A stretch of 64,000 bases of DNA, taken from NCBI RefSeq assembly GCF_005490985.1, contig NZ_CP027869.1, positions 806,001 to 870,000 of the forward strand. The letters run 5' to 3'. The notes under the pieces were generated by a model, which had not been told where the DNA came from, ran no database searches, and saw only the letters and a program-made list of their open reading frames with translations. The position numbers and the translations under genes are program-made. This document shows positions 1 to 8,337 of this stretch, piece after piece. How positions within the stretch are numbered: position 1 is the stretch's first letter; each line of letters begins with the position of its first letter. This DNA comes from Curtobacterium sp. SGAir0471. Its GTDB lineage: Bacteria > Actinomycetota > Actinomycetes > Actinomycetales > Microbacteriaceae.

Positions 1-406
1 GCGCGATCGCGTCGACCAGGGCCTGCAGGTGCGGCGCGGGCACGGGCTCGCCGGAGCGGGCAGCGGCCACGGCGCCGCACTTCGTGTGCCGGAGCACGAC
101 GACGAGCGGGGTACCGAGGGCGACGACCGCGAACTCGATCGACCCGAGCACGACGTCGTCGACGATCTGCCCGGCGTTCCGGATCGCGAAGAGGTCACCG
201 ATGCCGGCGTCGAAGACGTGCTCGAACGGCACGCGCGAGTCCGAGCAGCCGAGCACCGTCGCGAAGGGCGCCTGCGAGCCGGTGAGCTCCCCGCGGCGGT
301 CCGGGTCGATCCGGCCGGTGCGGCGCTTGTCGGCGGCGAAGCGGGCGTTGCCCTCGACGAGCAGGCGGAGGGCGTCGGACGGGGTGGATGCGGCGCGGTC
401 GGGCAT
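1..406 (-). CDS. Beta-class carbonic anhydrase, 3' end cut by window edge
   Basis: Interconverts CO2 and bicarbonate in the cytoplasm. The first 135 residues are present. They show the zinc and active-site signature CSDSRV near residue 54 and the second ligand pair in HTKCGA near residue 107, both diagnostic of beta carbonic anhydrases (Cys, Asp/Arg dyad, His, Cys). The start at 406 follows a GAGGAAG ribosome-binding site. Roughly the last third of a normal 200-residue protein lies outside the window. It lies upstream of the DUF4245 gene on the opposite side of that gene's 3' end, with 35 bases between. Confidence 0.93.
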   Translation of the reverse strand, partial: MPDRAASTPSDALRLLVEGNARFAADKRRTGRIDPDRRGELTGSQAPFATVLGCSDSRVPFEHVFDAGIGDLFAIRNAGQIVDDVVLGSIEFAVVALGTPLVVVLRHTKCGAVAAARSGEPVPAPHLQALVDAIA

Positions 407-441
407 GGTCTTCCTCGTGCTTCGGGTTCGGTCGGGCGGGG

Positions 442-1077
442 TCAGTTCGCGAGTTGCTCGGTGACGGCCTTCGCGACGGTCGTGAACGACGAGTCGTCGG
501 CGGTGCCGGACAGGACGATGGTGTCGCGACCGAAGGTGTGGACGAGCGAGTACGCGTGGTTGCCGGCGTCCTTGCCCTCGTCACGGCGGTCGTACACGGT
601 CCACTTCGTGCCGTCGATCGTGCGGTCGCCGGTGGCGGGCTTCTGGTCGAGCTGGTTCGCCACCCACGACGCGTTCGCATCGATGCCCTGCTGCAGGCCG
701 ATGTACTGGCGGTCCGGCGTGACGAGGCCGACGGTCCAGACCCGGACGCCGTCCGACGTCTTGTCCTGGAAGTCGGCGCGGTTCGAGGTGAAGCCGTCGG
801 GCAGGTCGGGCGCCGCGAGCGTCACGCCGGGCACGTCCGCGCCGGCGGCCACCTGCTGGTAGTCGACCGAGCGGTCGACGGTCTGGTCGGGCCGGACGAC
901 GACGGCGACCAGGAAGAGCACGATGCCGAGCGACGCGATGAGCGCCAGGACGAGGTTGAAGGCGGTCTGGTGCTCGCGGCGGCTGCGGCGGGCGGCGTCC
1001 TTGCGGGCCCAGGTCTCCTCGGGGGTCTCCGGGCGGCCGAGCTCGGCGACGATCGGGCGTCCGTCGGGGTCGGTCAC
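442..1077 (-). CDS. DUF4245 membrane-anchored protein
   Basis: A 211-residue protein of the DUF4245 family, whose function is unknown. A short charged N-terminus (about residues 1-35, ending in basic RRSRREH) is followed by one hydrophobic segment (about 40-60) and then an extracytoplasmic domain of about 150 residues with the [13 protein letters not shown] and TKWTVYD stretches typical of the family. The GTG start at 1077 overlaps the xseB stop as GTGA, so the protein is translationally coupled to exonuclease VII; this order is usual in Microbacteriaceae. No catalytic motif is visible. Confidence 0.85.
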   Translation of the reverse strand: MTDPDGRPIVAELGRPETPEETWARKDAARRSRREHQTAFNLVLALIASLGIVLFLVAVVVRPDQTVDRSVDYQQVAAGADVPGVTLAAPDLPDGFTSNRADFQDKTSDGVRVWTVGLVTPDRQYIGLQQGIDANASWVANQLDQKPATGDRTIDGTKWTVYDRRDEGKDAGNHAYSLVHTFGRDTIVLSGTADDSSFTTVAKAVTEQLAN

Positions 1078-1346
1078 CGTGCCGCTCCGTCCTGGTCCGT
1101 CGGGGCGTCCGGGGTGCCCTCGCCGGTCGACGCGGCGCGGGCGGCGTCCAGGCGGGCACGTGCGCCGACGAGCCACTCCTCGCAGCGGGCCGCGAGTGCT
1201 TCGCCACGCTCCCAGAGGGCGAGCGAACGCTCGAGTGTCGCGGACCCCTGCTCCAGCTCGCTGACGACGCGCACGAGTTCGTCGCGCGCTGCCTCGTAGC
1301 TCAGCGACTGCACGTCGGACGGCACGGGTTCCTGCTGGGATGACAC
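1074..1346 (-). CDS. xseB: Exodeoxyribonuclease VII small subunit
   Basis: The 90-residue small subunit of exonuclease VII, which coats the long helical arm of XseA; the complex degrades single-stranded DNA from both ends. The core [19 protein letters not shown] with the following SLALWERGE is the family signature. The C-terminus is an Ala/Asp-rich tail. It starts with GTG at 1346. A TAGGAT hexamer lies 6 bases upstream and no Shine-Dalgarno is present, so a leaderless mRNA is likely. xseA lies 62 bases away in the same direction, but xseB appears to have its own promoter. Confidence 0.93.
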   Translation of the reverse strand: MSSQQEPVPSDVQSLSYEAARDELVRVVSELEQGSATLERSLALWERGEALAARCEEWLVGARARLDAARAASTGEGTPDAPTDQDGAAR

Positions 1347-1352
1347 ACCTCG

Positions 1353-1358
1353 ATCCTA
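1353..1358 (-). promoter_or_regulatory. Leaderless -10 element of xseB
   Basis: TAGGAT on the minus strand, 6 bases before the GTG start of xseB. This would place the transcription start at or next to the first base of the start codon. Confidence 0.5.
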
Positions 1359-1408
1359 CCGAGCACCCTCCGACGCGGCCGACCGCGTCCGAGGGTGTGG
1401 AGGACGGG

Positions 1409-2665
1409 CTACGGTGCCGAGGCGTCCGCGCCGGAGCCGTCCGGCCCGGGACCCTCCGGCTCCAGCGTGCCCGTCGCCGTGCCGGCACCGAGCGTGACGT
1501 GAACCGGGGTCACGCCGTCGAGGTCCTCGGTCCCGCGCACGACACCGCCGTCCTTCCGCTGCACGATCGCGTACCCGCGGCGCAGGGTGTCCCGCGGCGA
1601 GAGCGCACGGAGCCGTCCGGTCAGGTGCCCGACCTCGCTGTGCGAGCGCTCGAGCCGTCGGTCGAGCAACTCGCGGGCACGGGACAGGTCGCGGGCGACC
1701 TCCTCTGCCCGGGTGTCGACGAGCCACGCGGTCGACGCCAGTGCCGGGCGGGACCGGAGCGCTGCGATCCGGTCGGCCTCGACCGACAGGGTGTGCGAGA
1801 GCCGGAGGCCGAGCCGCGCCCGGGCCTGCCGCACGTTGGCGAGTTCCTCGGCCACGTCGGGCACCACGCGCTTCGCGGCGTCCGTCGGGGTGGAGGCGCG
1901 CAGGTCGGCGACCTCGTCGAGGATCGGGCGGTCGGCCTCGTGCCCGATCGCCGAGACGATCGGCGTCGTGGCGGCAGCGGCGGTCCGGACGAGCCCCTCG
2001 TCGCTGAAGCCGAGCAGGTTCTGGAAGTCGCCGCCGCCCCGGGCGACGATGATGACGTCGACCGTGGGGTCGGCGTCGAGCTCGACGATCGCGGCGGTGA
2101 CCTCGCCGACGGCGCGTTCGCCCTGCACCGCCGTGTGCACGGTGCGGAACTCGACCTGCGGCCAACGCAGCTGCGCGTTCCGCTTGACGTCCTTCTCGGC
2201 GTCGGAGTCCTTGCCCGTGATGAGGCCGATGCGGTGCGGCAGGAACGGCAGACGCTTCTTGCGGGAGGGGTCGAACAGCCCCTCCTCCGCCAGGGTCCGG
2301 CGGAGCCGCTCCAGCCGTTCGAGCAGGTCACCGAGCCCGACGTGCTTCATCTCGACGACCTGCATCGTCAGCGAGCCGCCCTTGACCCAGTAGTTCGGCT
2401 TGACCGCGGCGACGACCCGGGCGCCCTGCCCCAGGTCGGCCGGCACCCGCGACCGCACGCTCGACCAGATCGAGAACGACACGGTCGCGTCGACCTCGAC
2501 GTCCTTGAGCTTGCCGTACACGTTGCCGCCGGCGACGTTCCACTGGGTGATCTCACCCTCGACCCAGGCGGTGCCGAGCCGGTCGATCCAGTCGCGGAGC
2601 TTCGCGCCGAGCAGGGCGACGGGCCACGGGTTGTCGGCCGTCGGCGGGCCCTGTTCGATCGCCAT
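1409..2665 (-). CDS. xseA: Exodeoxyribonuclease VII large subunit
   Basis: The 418-residue catalytic subunit of exonuclease VII. The N-terminal OB-fold (about 10-105, with [10 protein letters not shown] and GNVYGKLKD) binds single-stranded DNA. The catalytic core carries [29 protein letters not shown] and [20 protein letters not shown], including the ARGGG and GHE.D motifs conserved in XseA. The C-terminal end RRGYAIVQ closes the family domain. I chose the ATG at 2665 (MAIEQ) rather than longer versions because conservation begins just after it. The gene is divergent from ispH, with about 100 bases between. Confidence 0.95.
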   Translation of the reverse strand: MAIEQGPPTADNPWPVALLGAKLRDWIDRLGTAWVEGEITQWNVAGGNVYGKLKDVEVDATVSFSIWSSVRSRVPADLGQGARVVAAVKPNYWVKGGSLTMQVVEMKHVGLGDLLERLERLRRTLAEEGLFDPSRKKRLPFLPHRIGLITGKDSDAEKDVKRNAQLRWPQVEFRTVHTAVQGERAVGEVTAAIVELDADPTVDVIIVARGGGDFQNLLGFSDEGLVRTAAAATTPIVSAIGHEADRPILDEVADLRASTPTDAAKRVVPDVAEELANVRQARARLGLRLSHTLSVEADRIAALRSRPALASTAWLVDTRAEEVARDLSRARELLDRRLERSHSEVGHLTGRLRALSPRDTLRRGYAIVQRKDGGVVRGTEDLDGVTPVHVTLGAGTATGTLEPEGPGPDGSGADASAP

Positions 2666-2756
2666 GCCCACCATCGTGCCGCATGCCGGCGACAGCGCCG
2701 ACCCGACCCTGCCACCCCGGCCTCGCTGCACCCAGGCCCCACGCCTGCCCGGCACC

Positions 2757-2762
2757 TATCAT
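2757..2762 (+). promoter_or_regulatory. Leaderless -10 element of ispH
   Basis: TATCAT ending 7 bases before the GTG at 2770, with no Shine-Dalgarno in between. This also decides the start, because no in-frame codon further upstream fits the protein family. Confidence 0.55.
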
Positions 2763-2769
2763 CGGGGGC

Positions 2770-3834
2770 GTGACGATCACCAACGGCCGCACGGTCCCGC
2801 TCGCCCCGCCCCGGGTGCACGCAGCGCGCGGTCGCCTGCGGGACGAGCCGGTCGCCGGCACCAAGAAGGTCCTGCTCGCCGCCCCCCGCGGCTACTGCGC
2901 GGGCGTCGACCGCGCCGTGGTCGCGGTCGAGAAGGCGCTCGAGCAGTACGGCGAACCCGTCTACGTGCGGAAGCAGATCGTCCACAACGTCCACGTCGTC
3001 TCCACGCTCGAGCAGCGCGGTGCGGTGTTCGTCGACGACGTCGCCGAGGTCCCGCGCGGCGCCCACGTCGTCTTCAGCGCCCACGGCGTCTCGCCCGCCG
3101 TCGTGGCCGGTGCCGCCGAGCGCGACCTGCACGCCATCGACGCGACCTGTCCCCTCGTCACCAAGGTCCACCGCGAGGCCACCCGCTTCGCGAAGGCGGA
3201 CCGCACGATCATCCTCATCGGTCATGCCGGCCACGAGGAGGTCGAGGGCACCATGGGCCACGCCCCCGAGCGCACGATCCTGGTCAACGGCCCCGAGGAG
3301 GTCGCGGCGCTCGAGGTCCCCGACCCCGACAACCTCGTCTGGCTCTCGCAGACCACGCTGAGCGTCGACGAGACGATGGAGACCGTCCGGCTGCTCCGCG
3401 AGCGGTTCCCGTCGATCGAGAACCCGCCGTCGGACGACATCTGCTACGCCACGCAGAACCGCCAGGTCGCGGTGAAGAAGGTCGCACCGGACGCCGACCT
3501 CGTCATCGTCGTCGGCTCGGCGAACTCGTCGAACAGCGTGCGACTCGTCGACGTCGCCCTCGAGTACGGTGCAGCCGCCGCCCACCGCGTCGACTACGCC
3601 GAGGAGATCCGCCAGGACTGGCTCGACGGCGTCCGCACGGTGGGCGTGACCAGTGGCGCCTCGGTGCCCGAGGAACTCGTCACCGAGGTGCTCGAGCAGC
3701 TCGCGGACGCCGGGTACGGCACCGTGGAAGAGGTCGTGACGGCGCACGAGGACCTCATGTTCTCACTCCCCAAGGAGCTCCGCACCGACGCCTCGGGCAA
3801 GCCCACCCGCGCGCTCGGCGGGCGGCGCTCGTGA
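2770..3834 (+). CDS. ispH: 4-hydroxy-3-methylbut-2-enyl diphosphate reductase
   Basis: The last step of the MEP isoprenoid pathway: an iron-sulfur enzyme reducing HMBPP to IPP and DMAPP. The 354-residue protein shows the three cluster cysteines in their motifs: [12 protein letters not shown] near residue 40, [11 protein letters not shown] near 125, and [11 protein letters not shown] near 225, plus the substrate motifs SAHGVSP and [14 protein letters not shown]. Start GTG 2770 lies 7 bases after TATCAT. The downstream membrane-protein gene overlaps by 4 bases, forming a two-gene unit. Confidence 0.97.
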   Translation: MTITNGRTVPLAPPRVHAARGRLRDEPVAGTKKVLLAAPRGYCAGVDRAVVAVEKALEQYGEPVYVRKQIVHNVHVVSTLEQRGAVFVDDVAEVPRGAHVVFSAHGVSPAVVAGAAERDLHAIDATCPLVTKVHREATRFAKADRTIILIGHAGHEEVEGTMGHAPERTILVNGPEEVAALEVPDPDNLVWLSQTTLSVDETMETVRLLRERFPSIENPPSDDICYATQNRQVAVKKVAPDADLVIVVGSANSSNSVRLVDVALEYGAAAAHRVDYAEEIRQDWLDGVRTVGVTSGASVPEELVTEVLEQLADAGYGTVEEVVTAHEDLMFSLPKELRTDASGKPTRALGGRRS

Positions 3835-4574
3835 GCGGCGACTGGTCGTCGGCACCGGCCCGCGAGCCGGGTCACGTGGACGATACCGCGCTCGGCCGGG
3901 AGGCCCGCCCCGCGTCCGCCGCGCCGGCCACCGGTCGACGGGACGGCCGGGTCCACGGCACGCCGGCACCCGAGTACGGCGAGTACGCGCCCGCGGGGTG
4001 GGTGAACCCGGTGCTGGTCGAGCAGGAGCGGCAGGCGGCCCAGGACCGAGGTCGGGACGAAGCGCAGCGGCAGGACGCCGCCACGCGTCGCGCACCCGAT
4101 CCGACCGGGTCGGGTCCCGACGGGCGTGACGCCCGACGGACGCACGGACCCGGGTCCCCTCGTGGTTCGAGTGCCGCTCCCACCTCCGCGACGACGAGCC
4201 CCTACGGCGCCTCGCGGCTCGACTTCGTGCTCACCGTCGGGCTGCTGTTCGTCGGCCTCTGGTCCGTCTTCGGCGCGCTGTCCACCGGCACGGTCGCGAG
4301 CGTCACCCGTGAGTACGTGGCGGGGCAGTTCGGCGAGATGTCCTCGCCCGCTGCCCTGTCCTCCGCCGCGGTCGTCCGCGTGGTGATCCTCGCAGTGGTC
4401 TTCGCCCTGGTCGCCTGGTGGTCGGTCCGACGCCTGCGTGCCCGCCGCTGGACGTTCTGGGTGCCGTTGGTCGGCGGGGTCGTCGCGAGCGCGCTCGGCG
4501 CCGTGCCGATGCTCGTCGTGGTGTTCCAGGACCCCGCCGTGCAGGAGGCGATCCGTCGGGCGTCCGGCGGGTAG
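3831..4574 (+). CDS. Uncharacterised membrane protein (DUF6264-like) coupled to ispH
   Basis: A 247-residue protein starting at a GTG that overlaps the ispH stop (GTGA). The first 125 residues are hydrophilic, charged and probably disordered, with [14 protein letters not shown] and [18 protein letters not shown]. The C-terminal half has three hydrophobic segments (about 130-155, 180-200, 208-232) and ends in a short polar tail. It resembles the DUF6264 membrane proteins found beside ispH in Microbacteriaceae; I assign this from memory of the family layout. Function unknown. Confidence 0.75.
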   Translation: MSGDWSSAPAREPGHVDDTALGREARPASAAPATGRRDGRVHGTPAPEYGEYAPAGWVNPVLVEQERQAAQDRGRDEAQRQDAATRRAPDPTGSGPDGRDARRTHGPGSPRGSSAAPTSATTSPYGASRLDFVLTVGLLFVGLWSVFGALSTGTVASVTREYVAGQFGEMSSPAALSSAAVVRVVILAVVFALVAWWSVRRLRARRWTFWVPLVGGVVASALGAVPMLVVVFQDPAVQEAIRRASGG

Positions 4575-4583
4575 GCGCCGGAG

Positions 4584-4623
4584 CGCGCCGTCGCCTACTC
4601 TGCGAGACCGCGCCGTCGCCTAC
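4584..4623. repeat. 15-bp direct repeat, 25-bp spacing
   Basis: CGCGCCGTCGCCTAC occurs at 4584-4598 and 4609-4623. The second copy contains the stop codon of the M18 aminopeptidase gene, so the repeat looks like a local duplication across the convergent gene ends. Confidence 0.6.
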
Positions 4624-5879
4624 CCGGCGAGGAAGGCCGCGACGGCGCCGTGCAGCGCGGCGAGGTCGTCCACGTGCACGAGCTCACGGACCGAGTGCAT
4701 GGACAGCAGGCCGACGCCGATGTCGATCGTCGGGATGCCGAGTCGCGTCGCCGCGATCGGACCGATGGTCGAGCCGCCGGGGATCGTGTTCACGTTGACG
4801 AACGGCTGCCAGGAGACCCCGGCGGCGTCGCACGCGGCGGACCAGACGGCCTCGCCCTTCGCCTCGGTCATGTAGCGCTGGTTCGCGCTGATCTTCAGGA
4901 GCGGGCCGCCGCCCGGACGCGGGCGGTTCGTGGGGTCGTGCTTCTCGGGCTGGTTCGGGTGCACGAGGTGCCCGGCGTCGCTGGAGAGCAGCCACGAGGC
5001 GCGGAAGGCACGAGCGGCCTCGGACCGCGTCGCACCGAGCCCCTCCTGCACGCGGCCGAGGACGTCCTCGAGGAACGGCCCGCCGGCGCCGGACGGGGTC
5101 GACGAGCCGATCTCCTCGTGGTCGAACGCCGCGAACAGCGGCACGTGGTCACCGTCGGCCGGTGCGTCGATGATGCCGCGGAGCCCGGCGTGCACGCTCG
5201 TCAGGTTGTCCATCCGGCCGGAGGCGAGGAACTCCCGGTCGATGCCGATCCGAGCCGGCGCCTGGGTGTCCGCGAGGAAGAGGTCCCACGAGACCGCGTC
5301 GTCGCCGAGCCGGCCGCGGAGCCAGGCGAGCACGTCGGTGCCGCCGGCGGTGCCGTCCGTGCCGACGACCGGCAGCGTGTGGCGCTGGCGGTCGATCTCC
5401 TTGCCGTCGTTCACGCCGCGGTCGAGGTGGATCGCGAGGTTCGGGATCCGGGCGACGGCGTCGGTCGACACCAGGCGCACCGAGCCGTCGGCGTCGACCA
5501 CGCGCCCGGCGATGCGGAGGTCGCGGTCGAACCACGTCGAGAGGAGCGCCCCGCCGTAGACCTCGACGTTGAGCTGCTCCCACCCGCCGACGCGCACGGC
5601 CGGGTTCGGCTTGATGCGGAAGCCGGGGGAGTCGGTGTGGGCACCGAGGATGCGGAACGGGGTGGTCGGGGTGGCACCCGAGGGCAGACGCCACGCGATG
5701 ACGGCGCCGTCGCGGACGACCACGTACGCTCCCGCCTCGGTCGGCCAGGCGTCGAGCTCCGACAGCTCCGTGAACCCTGCCGCGACGAGCTGGTCACGCG
5801 CGACCGCGGCCGCATGGAACGCGGTGGGGGACTCGGTGACGTACTGGGCGAACGAGGAGGCGATGGCGTCGGTGGTCAC
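4620..5879 (-). CDS. apeB: M18 family aminopeptidase
   Basis: A 419-residue aspartyl-aminopeptidase-type metalloenzyme that removes N-terminal residues from peptides in the cytoplasm. Motifs include the zinc-binding GAHTDSPGF near residue 95, HLDRGVN near 155, FAAFDHEEIGS near 250 and the C-terminal GVGLLSMHSVRE, in the order expected for M18. It starts with GTG at 5879; CACGAT lies 6 bases upstream, a weak leaderless-type element. It is convergent with the ispH unit. Confidence 0.95.
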   Translation of the reverse strand: MTTDAIASSFAQYVTESPTAFHAAAVARDQLVAAGFTELSELDAWPTEAGAYVVVRDGAVIAWRLPSGATPTTPFRILGAHTDSPGFRIKPNPAVRVGGWEQLNVEVYGGALLSTWFDRDLRIAGRVVDADGSVRLVSTDAVARIPNLAIHLDRGVNDGKEIDRQRHTLPVVGTDGTAGGTDVLAWLRGRLGDDAVSWDLFLADTQAPARIGIDREFLASGRMDNLTSVHAGLRGIIDAPADGDHVPLFAAFDHEEIGSSTPSGAGGPFLEDVLGRVQEGLGATRSEAARAFRASWLLSSDAGHLVHPNQPEKHDPTNRPRPGGGPLLKISANQRYMTEAKGEAVWSAACDAAGVSWQPFVNVNTIPGGSTIGPIAATRLGIPTIDIGVGLLSMHSVRELVHVDDLAALHGAVAAFLAG

Positions 5880-5917
5880 CTGCCCATCGTGGCACGGGCG
5901 GTGGACTCGACCGGACG

Positions 5918-5954
5918 AGGAACGGGGCGCGTCCGTCGGACGCGCCCCGTTCCT
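5918..5954. terminator. Terminator-like hairpin between fba and apeB
   Basis: A perfect 17-bp inverted repeat (5918-5934 and 5938-5954) with a 3-base loop, 19 bases past the fba stop. No U-run follows, as is common in very GC-rich actinobacteria. It could also insulate apeB. Confidence 0.75.
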
Positions 5955-5973
5955 CCCGACCGGGAGCCCGCGA

Positions 5974-7002
5974 TCAGCCCTTGCTGTTGCCGGCCGAGCC
6001 GAGCACCTTGGCGGCCTCGACCACGCGGGCCGCCATGGCGGTCTCGGCGACCTTGCCCCAGGCGCGCGGGTCGTACTGCTTCTTGTTGCCGACCTCGCCG
6101 TCGATCTTCAGCACGCCCTCGTAGTTCCGGAACATCGAGTCGGCGATCGAGCGGGTGAACGCGTACTGCGTGTCCGTGTCGATGTTCATCTTGATGACAC
6201 CGTTGCGGACGGCCTCGTGGATCTCGTCGTCGGTCGAGCCGGAGCCGCCGTGGAAGACGAGGTCGAGCGGGTTCTCGCCGGTGCCGTGCTTCTCGGCGAC
6301 GGAGCGCTGGATCTCGCCGAGGAGTTCCGGGCGCAGCTTGACGTTGCCCGGCTTGTAGACGCCGTGCACGTTGCCGAAGGTCAGTGCCGCGATCCAGCGA
6401 CCCTGGTCGCCCAGGCCCAGCGCGTCGACGACCTTCTCGACGTCGTTCGGGGTCGTGTACAGCGCGTCGTTGGTGCCCTCGTGCTGGACGCCGTCCTCCT
6501 CGCCGCCGACGACGCCGATCTCGACCTCGAGGATCGCGTTGATGTTGCGCGTCTTCTGGATCATGGTCTTCGCGATCTCGATGTTCTCGTCGAGCGGCAC
6601 GGCCGAACCGTCCCACATGTGCGACTGGAAGATCGGGTTGCGGCCCTGACGGACCTCCTCCTCGCTCGCGGCGATGAGGGGCATGACGAAGCCGTCGAGG
6701 GCGTCCTTCGGGCAGTGGTCGGTGTGCAGCGCGACGGTGACGTCGTAGTTCTTCGCGACCTCGTGCGCGAAGCGGGCCATCGCGAGGGCGCCGGCGGCGC
6801 GGTTCTTCACGGTGTGCCCGGCGAAGTAGTCGGCGCCACCGGTCGTGACCTGGAGGATGCCGTCCGAGCCGGCCTCCTGCAGGCCCTGGAGGACCGCGTT
6901 GATCGTCTGGGAGGAGGACACGTTCACCGCGGGGTAGGCGAACTTGCCGGCCTTCGCTCGTTCGAGCATCTCGGCGTACTGTTCCGGCGTTGCGATGGGC
7001 AC
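5974..7002 (-). CDS. fba: Class II fructose-bisphosphate aldolase
   Basis: A zinc-dependent aldolase of glycolysis and gluconeogenesis, splitting fructose 1,6-bisphosphate. The 342 residues include NVSSSQT, LHTDHCPKDALDGF (zinc ligand His and catalytic Asp) near residue 100, LEVEIGVVGGEEDG near 160, GNVHGVYKPGNV near 205 and the second zinc/phosphate motif VFHGGSGSTDDEI near 250. It starts with GTG at 7002, supported by an AAGGAG ribosome-binding site. A minus-strand TAGGCT at 7035-7040 is a candidate -10. glpX lies divergently upstream, pairing two steps of the same pathway. Confidence 0.97.
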   Translation of the reverse strand: MPIATPEQYAEMLERAKAGKFAYPAVNVSSSQTINAVLQGLQEAGSDGILQVTTGGADYFAGHTVKNRAAGALAMARFAHEVAKNYDVTVALHTDHCPKDALDGFVMPLIAASEEEVRQGRNPIFQSHMWDGSAVPLDENIEIAKTMIQKTRNINAILEVEIGVVGGEEDGVQHEGTNDALYTTPNDVEKVVDALGLGDQGRWIAALTFGNVHGVYKPGNVKLRPELLGEIQRSVAEKHGTGENPLDLVFHGGSGSTDDEIHEAVRNGVIKMNIDTDTQYAFTRSIADSMFRNYEGVLKIDGEVGNKKQYDPRAWGKVAETAMAARVVEAAKVLGSAGNSKG

Positions 7003-7034
7003 TGCGATCTCCTTCGACTGGTGGTTCCCCGCCG

Positions 7035-7040
7035 AGCCTA
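7035..7040 (-). promoter_or_regulatory. Candidate -10 element of fba
   Basis: TAGGCT on the minus strand, 32 bases upstream of the fba GTG. Unlike the leaderless cases it leaves room for the AAGGAG site before the start. No convincing -35 was seen. Confidence 0.4.
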
Positions 7041-7101
7041 GTCAGGGCTCCTCGACGGGTTACAGCGTGCACGTCCGTGCACCCGTTCGGCCGGGCCGGA
7101 G

Positions 7102-7195
7102 CCCCGTCGGTAGGCTCTGATCGTGACTCCCACTACCCTGAAGTGGGCAGAGCACCGGCTCCCCGTCGGTAGGCTTCGGTCGTGACTCCCACTAC
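7102..7195 (+). repeat. Tandem-duplicated glpX promoter and start
   Basis: Two near-identical 35-base blocks at 7102-7136 and 7161-7195, offset by 59 bases. Each holds CCCCGTCGGTAGGCT, a 6-base spacer, then GTG and ACTCCCACTAC. Only the spacer next to the GTG differs. Both copies therefore have a leaderless-type TAGGCT (7111-7116, 7170-7175) and a GTG start (7123, 7182). Confidence 0.9.
7123..7185 (+). CDS. Possible 20-codon upstream ORF before glpX
   Basis: The upstream copy of the duplicated glpX start opens a 20-codon frame beginning VTPTT, the same five residues as GlpX, then diverging. Its TGA (7183-7185) overlaps the real glpX GTG (7182) as GTGA. It could be a translated leader peptide coupled to glpX, or an inert relic of the duplication. 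No evidence shows that it is made. Confidence 0.35.
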   Translation: MTPTTLKWAEHRLPVGRLRS

Positions 7196-8171
7196 GGAAA
7201 CCGGCTCCCTGTTCCTCCAGCCCGACCGCAACCTGGCGCTCGAGCTCGTGCGTGCGACGGAGGCCGCCGCGATCCGTGCCCAGCCGTGGGTCGGTCGGGG
7301 TGAGAAGAACCTCGCGGACGGCGCCGCCGTCGACGCGATGCGCAAGTTCCTCGGCACGGTGAACTTCGACGGCGTGGTCGTCATCGGCGAGGGCGAGAAG
7401 GACGACGCCCCGATGCTCTTCAACGGCGAGCACGTCGGCAACGGCCACGGCCCGGCCTGCGACATCGCGGTCGACCCGATCGACGGCACCTCGCTCACCG
7501 CCGCCGGCCGACAGAACGCCATCTCCGTGATGGCCGTCTCCGACCGCGGGTCGATGTACGACCCATCGGCGGTGTTCTACATGGACAAGATCGCCGCCGG
7601 GCCCGAGGGCCGCGGGGTCCTCGACCTCGAGAAGCCGATCGGCGAGAACATCCGCGCGCTCGCGAAGGCGAAGCACAAGGACATCGAGGACATGCAGATC
7701 GCCGTCCTCGACCGCCCGCGCCACGACGAGCTCATCCGCGCGATCCGCGCCACGGGTGCCGGCACGCGCCTGCTGCTCGACGGCGACGTCGCCGGCGGCA
7801 TCTCGGCGGCGCTGCCCGGGTCGAAGATCGACATGTGCGTCGGCGTCGGCGGCACCCCGGAGGGCATCATCACCGCCTGCGCGATCAAGGCGCTCGGCGG
7901 CGTCATCCTCGGCAAGCTCCAGCCGAAGGACGACGAGGAGCGCCAGAAGGCCCTCGACGCCGGACACGACCTCGACAAGGTCCTCGACCAGGACGACCTG
8001 GTGACGGGCGACAACACGTTCTTCGTCGCGACCGGTGTCACCGACGGCGTGCTCGTCGACGGGGTCCGCCGTTCGCGCGGTGTCATCCACACCGACTCGC
8101 TCGTGCTCCGCTCGCGCTCGAACACCATCCGCCGCATCCAGGCGGACCACCGCGCCGAGAAGTGGTTCTGA
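7182..8171 (+). CDS. glpX: Class II fructose-1,6-bisphosphatase
   Basis: Hydrolyses fructose 1,6-bisphosphate to fructose 6-phosphate in gluconeogenesis; it is the only FBPase type in most actinobacteria. The 329-residue protein has the metal site [15 protein letters not shown] (about 69-83), the Li+-sensitive phosphatase motif [14 protein letters not shown] (about 97-110) and the later [16 protein letters not shown]. The GTG at 7182 follows TAGGCT by 6 bases. A duplicate promoter/start sits 59 bases upstream. fba is divergent. Confidence 0.97.
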   Translation: MTPTTETGSLFLQPDRNLALELVRATEAAAIRAQPWVGRGEKNLADGAAVDAMRKFLGTVNFDGVVVIGEGEKDDAPMLFNGEHVGNGHGPACDIAVDPIDGTSLTAAGRQNAISVMAVSDRGSMYDPSAVFYMDKIAAGPEGRGVLDLEKPIGENIRALAKAKHKDIEDMQIAVLDRPRHDELIRAIRATGAGTRLLLDGDVAGGISAALPGSKIDMCVGVGGTPEGIITACAIKALGGVILGKLQPKDDEERQKALDAGHDLDKVLDQDDLVTGDNTFFVATGVTDGVLVDGVRRSRGVIHTDSLVLRSRSNTIRRIQADHRAEKWF

Positions 8172-8218
8172 TCCAGCCGGTGTGCTGACGTCCGACGTCG
8201 CGCGGAGGTCGGGACCGG

Positions 8219-8275
8219 ACCACGGATCCGACGTCGAACCAGGTCGACCGACTGGTTCGATGTCGGATCCGTGGT
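8219..8275. terminator. Long bidirectional hairpin between glpX and rmuC
   Basis: 24-bp arms at 8219-8242 and 8252-8275, one G-T mismatch, 9-base loop. It sits between convergent genes. The right part, 8254-8278, is an exact 25-base match to 35971-35995 at another gene end. Confidence 0.8.
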
Positions 8276-8337
8276 TCGTCGGGCAGCGCGCGCCGGGCAG
8301 CGCGCGCCGGGCAGCGCGCGACGGGCCCCGCCGCGCG

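Noticed and set aside
7123..7136. First GTG of the duplicated block as the true glpX start
   Set aside because: That frame ends after 20 codons; only GTG 7182 reads into GlpX.
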